From contig JAFDIC010000178.1 in assembly GCA_019308525.1 (NCBI GenBank), positions 13,913-18,951 on the forward strand: a stretch of DNA of 5,039 nucleotides, read 5' to 3'. This document shows positions 1 to 5,039 of this stretch, piece by piece (position 1 is the first letter of the stretch; every line of letters begins with the position of its first letter). Under the pieces are notes generated by a model that was not told where the DNA came from, did no database searches, and saw nothing but the letters and a program-made list of their open reading frames with translations. The position numbers were made by a program, and so were the translations under genes. The DNA is from Deltaproteobacteria bacterium. GTDB lineage: Bacteria > Desulfobacterota > DSM-4660 > Desulfatiglandales > HGW-15.

Positions 1-348
1 TATGGACACAGGAAACTAGGGGGCATAGGAGAAGAGACGGGACTCATGCTCAAGGAGATAACTGGGGAGGATGTCCTCTACCAGAGGCTCTCCTACCTCA
101 TGAGGAGTGGTACGCCCGACTCCCTGGATCTCATGGTAGCTGTTAATTTTGCCAACATGGCAATTGATCTCTACCTAAAAGGAGGCTTCGGTCGCCTCGT
201 GGCCTTGAATCGTGGTGCTTACACGGATATCCCCTTGAGCACTATGATGTCAGGTCAAAAGCGGGTGGACGTAAGCGAACTCTATGATGTGGATCAGTAC
301 AGGCCCAAGATAAGGCATGTGGGTGGGAAGCCCATGTTTCTGTACTGA
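1..348 (+). CDS. 6-phosphofructokinase, C-terminal part (5' end outside window)
   Basis: The frame is open from the first base of the window and ends with TGA at 346-348, giving 115 residues. The ATG at 46 is internal, because similarity to the family begins before it ([11 protein letters not shown]). The segment carries the phosphofructokinase sugar-phosphate motif [14 protein letters not shown] at local residues 30-43. Here YLMR occupies the place of E. coli PfkA HIQR, whose arginine contacts fructose 6-phosphate. It ends with the KRVDV, LYDV..YRP and KPMFLY block typical of the group III (mixed ATP/PPi) PFK branch. The enzyme phosphorylates fructose 6-phosphate to fructose 1,6-bisphosphate in cytoplasmic glycolysis. 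The phosphoryl-donor site (GGDD versus GGDG type) lies upstream of the window, so ATP or PPi dependence cannot be decided and no gene symbol is given. It is separated from ispG by 142 bases and is probably a different transcription unit. Confidence 0.86.
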   Translation, partial: YGHRKLGGIGEETGLMLKEITGEDVLYQRLSYLMRSGTPDSLDLMVAVNFANMAIDLYLKGGFGRLVALNRGAYTDIPLSTMMSGQKRVDVSELYDVDQYRPKIRHVGGKPMFLY

Positions 349-455
349 AGTGGTGGGTCCACCTCCTGGTCATTGTTCTAACACCATCCGGTTCCGCCAG
401 GTTGCTGATCACCGCAAGCAATGAGAGCACAAAAACCTGTCCCAGGGAGGGAGAA

Positions 456-485
456 ATGAGGTCTGTTGGCAAGGAGACAGGATAG
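456..485 (+). CDS. Possible nine-codon leader ORF upstream of ispG
   Basis: An ATG at 456 opens a nine-codon frame (MRSVGKETG) ending with TAG at 483-485, five bases before the ispG start codon. It is preceded by GGGAGGGAG at 445-453, whose GGAGG core (446-450) is a full match to the anti-Shine-Dalgarno sequence, five bases from the ATG. The peptide has no run of a single amino acid and so does not resemble an amino-acid attenuator. Translation could bring ribosomes to the ispG start by termination and reinitiation, or the ORF may be chance. There is no conservation evidence, so this is speculative. Confidence 0.22.
   Translation: MRSVGKETG
471..476 (+). promoter_or_regulatory. Shine-Dalgarno-like site for ispG, with long spacing
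   Basis: AAGGAG at 471-476 is the only good Shine-Dalgarno match close to the ispG ATG at 491. The 14-base spacer is longer than the usual 5-10 bases. No in-frame ATG, GTG or TTG lies closer to it, so the ATG at 491 still stands. The site also falls inside the possible leader ORF. Confidence 0.45.
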
Positions 486-490
486 CAAAA

Positions 491-1621
491 ATGGAAGTGG
501 CTCCCAGGAAAGAGACTAGAAAGATTCGGATAGGGAATGTGACGATCGGTGGTGGTGCGCCGATCGTGGTGCAATCCATGACCAATACCGACACGAGGGA
601 TGTCAGGTCCACGCTCAGGCAAGTAAACCGTCTGGCCAAGGCGGGGTGTGAAATAGTAAGATTGGCCATCCCGGATATGGAGGCCGCCCTGGCGCTGGGG
701 GAGATAAGGAAAAGGGTCAAGACACCGCTCGTCGCGGACATCCATTTCGACCACCGTCTTGCAATCGCCGCCCTTGAGGCAGGGGCTGATGGCCTCAGAA
801 TCAACCCGGGGAATATCGGCAGCAGGAAGGCCCTGGAAAGGATCATAAGGAAGGCACTGGAGCGGGGCACTCCCATCAGGATAGGAGTCAATTCCGGATC
901 TCTCCCGAGAAGAATAATGAAAAAATACGGGCATCCGACACCCGAGGCCATGATGGAAAGCGCCCTGGAATCGGTCAGAATCTTTGAGGACATGGGGTTC
1001 AGGGAGATCAAGATTTCAATAAAATCTTCGAGCGTCCTGGACACAGTAAGGGCTTACGAACTGCTCAGCCGGCAGGTAGACTACCCACTTCACCTGGGGG
1101 TCACAGAGGCAGGCAGCCTCGTTTCAGGGACCGTGAAGAGCGCGCTGGGAATAGGCATCCTCTTGCTCGAGGGAATAGGGGACACAATCCGGGTTTCCCT
1201 ATCAGGGGATCCTGTGGAGGAGGTAAGAGCAGCCTACGAAATCCTCAGGGCCTTGGACCTCAGGCATTACGGCCCCGAGATCATATCCTGCCCTACTTGC
1301 GGGAGGTGCGAGTTTGACCTCTTGGGGATTGTGAAAAAGGTGCAGGCCGGACTCAACGATGTCAAGGCTTCCCCTAAGGTGGCAATCATGGGATGTGTGG
1401 TCAATGGGCCAGGCGAGGCGAGGGAGGCCGACTTGGGCGTTGCAGGTGGCCGGGGACAGGGGATATTCTTCAAAAAGGGGAGGCTCGTTAGGAAGATACC
1501 GGAGTCTGAAATGGCCCGGGTTCTTGTGGAAGAGGTGAAGAAGATGGCGGAATCAATGTCGGCCGGCGCTGTTGCCCGCCGAGCCGGCAGAGGGGAAAAG
1601 GGAGATGAAACAGAGAGATAG
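491..1621 (+). CDS. ispG: 4-hydroxy-3-methylbut-2-enyl diphosphate synthase (IspG/GcpE)
   Basis: IspG converts 2-C-methyl-D-erythritol 2,4-cyclodiphosphate to HMBPP in the cytoplasmic MEP pathway for isoprenoid precursors, using a [4Fe-4S] cluster and electrons from flavodoxin or ferredoxin. The 376-residue product matches the short two-domain bacterial form (E. coli about 372). The N-terminal TIM barrel shows [16 protein letters not shown] (23-38), VADIHFD (81-87), LRINPGNIG (102-110), [10 protein letters not shown] (129-138), LHLGVTEAG (200-208) and [11 protein letters not shown] (227-237). The C-terminal cluster domain has CPTC (C267, C270) and GCVVNGPGE (C302, E309), the expected three cysteines and one glutamate as ligands. 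C273 is an additional nearby cysteine. The ATG at 491 places the conserved RKIRIGNV block at residues 10-17, as usual. The last ~25 residues are charged and low in complexity, and look unconserved. proS follows after two bases. Confidence 0.97.
   Translation: MEVAPRKETRKIRIGNVTIGGGAPIVVQSMTNTDTRDVRSTLRQVNRLAKAGCEIVRLAIPDMEAALALGEIRKRVKTPLVADIHFDHRLAIAALEAGADGLRINPGNIGSRKALERIIRKALERGTPIRIGVNSGSLPRRIMKKYGHPTPEAMMESALESVRIFEDMGFREIKISIKSSSVLDTVRAYELLSRQVDYPLHLGVTEAGSLVSGTVKSALGIGILLLEGIGDTIRVSLSGDPVEEVRAAYEILRALDLRHYGPEIISCPTCGRCEFDLLGIVKKVQAGLNDVKASPKVAIMGCVVNGPGEAREADLGVAGGRGQGIFFKKGRLVRKIPESEMARVLVEEVKKMAESMSAGAVARRAGRGEKGDETER
1562..1588 (+). promoter_or_regulatory. GC-rich stem-loop near the 3' end of ispG
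   Basis: GCCGGC at 1562-1567 can pair with GCCGGC at 1583-1588, giving a 6-bp all-GC stem around a 15-base loop. An alternative shorter stem pairs GGCG at 1565-1568 with CGCC at 1577-1580. It lies in the codons for the variable C-terminal tail of IspG, 35 bases before the proS start. No T-run follows, so it is not an intrinsic terminator. It could affect mRNA stability or ribosome traffic into proS, or be incidental in a GC-rich stretch. Confidence 0.25.
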
Positions 1622-1623
1622 CC

Positions 1624-3354
1624 ATGCGATATTCTAGATATTTTATCCCAACCTACAAGGAGATTCCCGCGGAGGCGGAAGTCGTGAGCCATCAACTGAT
1701 GTTGAGGGCCGGCATGATAAGGAAACTGGCGGCGGGGATATATACCTACCTACCGGCCGGTCTGAGGTCCATCAGAAAGGTGGAAGAAATAGTAAGGGAA
1801 GAAATGAACAGGTCCGGTGCCGTAGAAGTGCTGATGCCAGCGGTCCAGCCGGCCGAGCTATGGCAGGAGAGCGGTAGATGGGACTACTATGGGAAGGAAC
1901 TCTTCCGGTTCAAGGATCGGCATGGCCGGGACGTATGCCTGGGTCCAACCCATGAAGAGGTGATTACGGACCTGGTACGAAGAGAAATCCATTCCTACAA
2001 ACAGATGCCGGTGAATTTCTACCAAATCCAGACCAAGTTCAGGGACGAGATCCGCCCCAGGTTCGGGGTGATGCGGGGTAGGGAATTCATAATGAAAGAT
2101 GCCTACAGTTTTGACGTTGATGAAGAGGGGGCAAATAAGAGCTACGAGATAATGTACGATACCTATGAGAGAATTTTTCGAAGGTGTGGGCTGAAATTCA
2201 AGGCGGTTGAGGCCGATACAGGAAGCATAGGGGGCAGTTTTTCCCACGAATTCATGGTGCTGGCAGGAACCGGGGAGGACCAGATCGTAAGCTGCGAAAG
2301 ATGTGATTATGCGGCCAACCTCGAAAAGGCGGAAGTCAGCGGGGAAACGAGACAGGATCAGCCGCTGAAACGGGAAGGGCCGAAGGATGTCGAAGAGGTG
2401 GAAACCCCTGGCATTCGAACGGTAGAAGAGGTGACGGAGTTTCTTTCCCTATCTCCAGGGCAACTGGTCAAAACACTGATTTTCAGGTCAGACGGTGATG
2501 TGGTTGCTGCGCTTGTCAGGGGTGACCATGACCTGAATGAAACGAAGCTTAAGAACTTGTTGGGTAAAGAACACATGGAGTTGGCTGATCCCGAGCTCGT
2601 GGAAGAGATCACCGGGGCTCCCATGGGATTCGCCGGTCCTATTGGACTAAAGGTAATGATAGTGGCGGACCAAAGCCTGAAGGATATGAGAAACTTCGTG
2701 ACAGGCGGGAATCGGAAGGACCTGCACCTCAAAAATGTCAACCTGGGTAGGGATTTTCAGGTGGATCTTTTCGGTGATATACGCGTGATCACTCCTGAGG
2801 ACAGATGCCCGAGATGCAGTGGCGGGTTGGTTTTCGCCCGGGGGATAGAAGTTGGGCATATTTTCAAGCTTGGGACCAAGTATAGCAAGGCAATGGGAGC
2901 CACTTTCCTGGACGAAAAGGGCGAGGAAAGGCCTATCGTGATGGGTTGCTACGGGATAGGAGTGGGACGGACCGTGGCAGCGGCCATAGAGCAAAACCAT
3001 GATGAAAACGGTATAGTCTTTCCCATACCTATCGCCCCCTTTGAAGTGGTGATATTACCGCTGCAAGTTCAACAGAAGGAGGTTGTCGAGGCCGCAGAAA
3101 AGATATACAGGGAATTGCTGGAGAGGGGAGTCGATGTCCTCCTGGATGACAGGGACTTAAGGCCTGGGGTCAAATTCAAGGATGCGGACCTGATTGGGAC
3201 CCCGTTGCGCATTACAATCGGTATGAGGAGCCTGCAAAAGGGGCAAGTGGAAATTAAGTTGCGATCCGAATCGGACAGTTCCCTGGTATCTTTTGCCGAT
3301 TCCCCGGCAATAATCCAGGGAAAAGTAAGAGAGCTTTATGATTCGGCTGAATGA
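1624..3354 (+). CDS. proS: Prolyl-tRNA synthetase, bacterial type with editing domain
   Basis: ProRS charges tRNA(Pro) with proline in the cytoplasm. The 576-residue product is full length for the bacterial form (E. coli 572). The N-terminal catalytic part starts [10 protein letters not shown] and has class II motif 1 around residues 59-83, the GPTHEE loop (107-112) and motif 2 ([17 protein letters not shown], 139-155). Residues from about 222 to 408 form the INS domain, which clears mischarged Ala-tRNA(Pro). LVKTLIF places K283 at the position of E. coli K279, [11 protein letters not shown] follows (299-309), and H368 corresponds to E. coli H369. Paired cysteines occur at C224/C227 and C395/C398. 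Motif 3 is [16 protein letters not shown] (441-456), followed by the anticodon-binding domain from about 473. The start is fixed by the conserved N-terminus. Only a weak GAGAGA (1613-1618) lies at normal spacing, which suggests translational coupling to ispG two bases upstream. The 3' end overlaps rel by 17 bases. Confidence 0.98.
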   Translation: MRYSRYFIPTYKEIPAEAEVVSHQLMLRAGMIRKLAAGIYTYLPAGLRSIRKVEEIVREEMNRSGAVEVLMPAVQPAELWQESGRWDYYGKELFRFKDRHGRDVCLGPTHEEVITDLVRREIHSYKQMPVNFYQIQTKFRDEIRPRFGVMRGREFIMKDAYSFDVDEEGANKSYEIMYDTYERIFRRCGLKFKAVEADTGSIGGSFSHEFMVLAGTGEDQIVSCERCDYAANLEKAEVSGETRQDQPLKREGPKDVEEVETPGIRTVEEVTEFLSLSPGQLVKTLIFRSDGDVVAALVRGDHDLNETKLKNLLGKEHMELADPELVEEITGAPMGFAGPIGLKVMIVADQSLKDMRNFVTGGNRKDLHLKNVNLGRDFQVDLFGDIRVITPEDRCPRCSGGLVFARGIEVGHIFKLGTKYSKAMGATFLDEKGEERPIVMGCYGIGVGRTVAAAIEQNHDENGIVFPIPIAPFEVVILPLQVQQKEVVEAAEKIYRELLERGVDVLLDDRDLRPGVKFKDADLIGTPLRITIGMRSLQKGQVEIKLRSESDSSLVSFADSPAIIQGKVRELYDSAE

Positions 3355-5039
3355 CATAACTTCCAGCCTGCTTTCCTATCATCCTAAGGCAGATACCACC
3401 CTAGTGGAAAAGGCATATGTGTACTCGGCAAAGGTCCACCAAGGGCAGGTACGCCTTTCCGGTGAGCCCTACCTTTCCCATCCCCTTGAGGTGGCCTACA
3501 TCCTCACACGCATGAAACTGGATGTGATCAGCGTCGTAGCGGGGCTCCTGCACGATACCCTGGAAGATACGGATACAGAACTCCCAGAAATAGAACGACT
3601 CTTTGGCAAGGAAACGGCCAACATAGTCGATGGAGTCACCAAGATCAGCAAAATGAAGTTCGGCAGCCATGAAGAGCGCCAGGCGGAAAACATGAGAAAG
3701 ATGATCCTGGCCATGGCGACGGATATACGGGTCATCATGGTCAAACTTGCCGACAGACTCCATAACATGGAAACTCTGGGTTTCCAACCCCCTGAAAAAC
3801 AGCGCGCCATCGCGAGGGAGACCCTGGACATATACGCCCCCCTCGCCGGGAGGCTTGGCATCTATTGGCTCAAGTCAAACCTGGAGGACCTCTGCCTCTA
3901 CTACCTGGAACCAGAGATTTATGAAAAGATAAAGACAGAGATTGCGGAGCGAAAGGGTTTCAGGGAGAAGTTTATCCAGGAAGTCAGCAAAATACTTTCC
4001 CAGAAACTGAGTGAGGCGAACATAAAGGCCACCATCAAGGGTAGACACAAGCATTTCTATAGTATTTACACTAAGATGAGGGAACAAAACCTGAGCGTGA
4101 ACCAGGTCTATGACCTCCTGGCCTTCAGGGTCATCGTCAACTCATTGAGGGAATGCTACGAGGTTCTGGGCCTGGTCCACACCATATGGAAACCGGTGCC
4201 GGGCAGATTCAAAGATTATATTTCTTTACCCAAGGCCAACATGTACCAGTCCCTGCACACGACGGTGATTGGACCGATGGGCCAGAGGATGGAGATTCAA
4301 ATCAGAACATGGGAGATGGACAGGATAGCGGAGGAAGGCATCGCATCCCATTGGAAATACAAGGAACGTGTGGAAGGTGGTGACAGGGACGAGAAACAAT
4401 TCGCCTGGTTGCGGAGATTGCTGGAGTGGCAAAAGGACTTGAAGGACCCAAAGGAATTCATGGAAACAGTTCGAATGGACCTCTTTCCGAATGAGGTCTA
4501 TGTCTTTACCCCAAAGGGAGAGGTAAAGAGATTGCCAAAGGGCTCTACTCCAGTGGACTTCGCCTACAGTATCCACTCAGAGATCGGTGAGAAGTGCGTC
4601 GGCGCCAAGGTGAACGGCAAGATGGTCCCCCTGAGGTACCAGCTCAAGAACGGCGATACAGTGGAAATCATAACCTCAACCAGACAACAACCCAGTAAAG
4701 ACTGGCTCGATTTTGTAAAGACCCCCAGGGCAAAGACCAAGATCCGGCACTGGATAATGAGACAGGAAAAAGACCAGAGCATCACCCTGGGCAAGGAACT
4801 CCTGGAGAAGGCCCTGGAGCAGGCCCACCTGAGCCTGAAAAACATTTCAAAGAACGAACAGATTGCCGCGGTGGCGAAGGAGCTGTCTTTCAGCGCTACG
4901 GAGGATATGCTGGCTAATGTCGGTTACGGAAAGATAACAGTAAACCAGGTTATTGGAAGACTAAAACCAAAACTGGGCATAGAAGAGGAAACGCCGAGCG
5001 GCCTCGTAAAGAAGGTCGTATCCAGGATCAAGCGCAAAC
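3338..5039 (+). CDS. rel: Bifunctional (p)ppGpp synthetase/hydrolase Rel/SpoT, 3' end outside window
   Basis: This enzyme makes (p)ppGpp from ATP and GTP/GDP and also degrades it, setting the stringent response. The frame runs open to the window end, giving 567 residues of a usual ~710-740. The HD hydrolase domain (about 20-180) keeps H48, HD at 72-73, ED at 76-77 and N143 in LADRLHN, so hydrolysis is expected. The synthetase domain (about 230-340) has [14 protein letters not shown]259 in [12 protein letters not shown] at 290-293 (the RxKD signature of bifunctional rather than synthetase-only enzymes), [10 protein letters not shown] with Y303, and E319 in MEIQIRT. A TGS domain spans about 386-447, followed by the start of the helical domain. 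The zinc-finger and ACT domains would lie beyond the window. The ATG at 3338 matches the family N-terminus (MIRLNDI) and overlaps proS by 17 bases. Its Shine-Dalgarno is weak (purine run at 3326-3333), consistent with translational coupling. The symbol rel is used generically; spoT or relA would be alternative labels. Confidence 0.96.
   Translation, partial: MIRLNDITSSLLSYHPKADTTLVEKAYVYSAKVHQGQVRLSGEPYLSHPLEVAYILTRMKLDVISVVAGLLHDTLEDTDTELPEIERLFGKETANIVDGVTKISKMKFGSHEERQAENMRKMILAMATDIRVIMVKLADRLHNMETLGFQPPEKQRAIARETLDIYAPLAGRLGIYWLKSNLEDLCLYYLEPEIYEKIKTEIAERKGFREKFIQEVSKILSQKLSEANIKATIKGRHKHFYSIYTKMREQNLSVNQVYDLLAFRVIVNSLRECYEVLGLVHTIWKPVPGRFKDYISLPKANMYQSLHTTVIGPMGQRMEIQIRTWEMDRIAEEGIASHWKYKERVEGGDRDEKQFAWLRRLLEWQKDLKDPKEFMETVRMDLFPNEVYVFTPKGEVKRLPKGSTPVDFAYSIHSEIGEKCVGAKVNGKMVPLRYQLKNGDTVEIITSTRQQPSKDWLDFVKTPRAKTKIRHWIMRQEKDQSITLGKELLEKALEQAHLSLKNISKNEQIAAVAKELSFSATEDMLANVGYGKITVNQVIGRLKPKLGIEEETPSGLVKKVVSRIKRK

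Larger units (their letters stand above)
349..490 (+). other. Intergenic region between phosphofructokinase and ispG
   Basis: This 142-base gap probably holds the end of the phosphofructokinase transcript and the start of the ispG-proS-rel unit. I see only weak hairpin potential. A 4-bp stem pairs 350-353 with 359-362 around a 5-base loop just after the stop codon. A 5-bp stem pairs TTGCT at 402-406 with AGCAA at 417-421. Neither is GC-rich and followed by a T-run, so no intrinsic terminator can be called. No pair of sigma-70-like -35 and -10 boxes with good spacing stands out. The last 46 bases contain two purine-rich Shine-Dalgarno-like runs, described separately. Confidence 0.6.

Noticed and set aside
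350..362. Hairpin just after the phosphofructokinase stop as an intrinsic terminator
   Set aside because: The stem is only four base pairs (350-353 with 359-362) and no T-run follows, so it does not meet the pattern of a rho-independent terminator.
402..421. TTGCT/AGCAA inverted repeat as an operator or terminator
   Set aside because: Five base pairs around a ten-base unpaired centre is weak and expected by chance. No known regulator site is matched.
373..430. Candidate sigma-70 promoter using TTGTTC (373-378) or TTGCTG (402-407) as the -35 box
   Set aside because: At 17-base spacing the expected -10 positions read GCCAGG and AGAGCA, neither resembling TATAAT.
242..934. A 230-codon minus-strand ORF spanning the intergenic region and the start of ispG
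   Set aside because: Most of it is antisense to the strongly conserved ispG coding region. Its translation has no recognisable domain and an irregular, proline- and histidine-rich composition typical of a shadow frame.
409..1044. A 211-codon minus-strand ORF over the 5' half of ispG
   Set aside because: It is the reverse-complement shadow of ispG. Its hydrophobic stretches arise from antisense codons of the barrel domain, and no family is recognisable.
4153..4383. A 76-codon plus-strand ORF inside rel
   Set aside because: It is an alternative frame of the conserved synthetase domain, with low-complexity GDG-rich translation and no independent support.
1..5039. Search for a mobile element, CRISPR array, tRNA/rRNA gene, phage or defence system
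   Set aside because: Nearly the whole window is explained by four conserved housekeeping genes. No direct repeats, terminal inverted repeats, tRNA-like folds or defence-family motifs were visible.

Overview
This is an ordinary, densely packed housekeeping segment of a bacterial chromosome. All genes lie on the + strand. The protein sequences look most like those of Desulfobacterota (the former Deltaproteobacteria); this is judged from remembered family sequences, not from a search. Support comes from a group III type phosphofructokinase tail, a two-domain IspG, a bacterial ProRS with an editing insertion, and a long bifunctional Rel/SpoT enzyme containing the '[12 protein letters not shown]' motif. 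Arginine is mostly encoded by AGG/AGA and ATA is a common isoleucine codon, so codon usage differs clearly from that of enterobacteria.

Layout: (1) 1-348, the C-terminal 115 residues of a 6-phosphofructokinase whose start lies upstream of the window. (2) 349-490, a 142-base gap with no convincing terminator or promoter, containing a possible nine-codon leader ORF with a better Shine-Dalgarno sequence than the gene that follows. (3) 491-1621, ispG, the penultimate enzyme of the MEP isoprenoid pathway. (4) 1624-3354, proS, prolyl-tRNA synthetase, two bases after ispG. (5) 3338 to the window end, a Rel/SpoT (p)ppGpp synthetase/hydrolase that overlaps proS by 17 bases and is cut by the window edge after residue 567, before its C-terminal zinc-finger and ACT domains.

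The last three genes form a tightly packed, probably co-transcribed and translationally coupled unit. The proS-rel pairing joins an enzyme that charges tRNA to the enzyme that responds to uncharged tRNA on the ribosome, but that functional link is inference. I found no mobile element, CRISPR array, RNA gene or long repeat, and nothing that looks like an undescribed system. The items most worth a second look are the mini-ORF before ispG and the coupling architecture at the two gene junctions.
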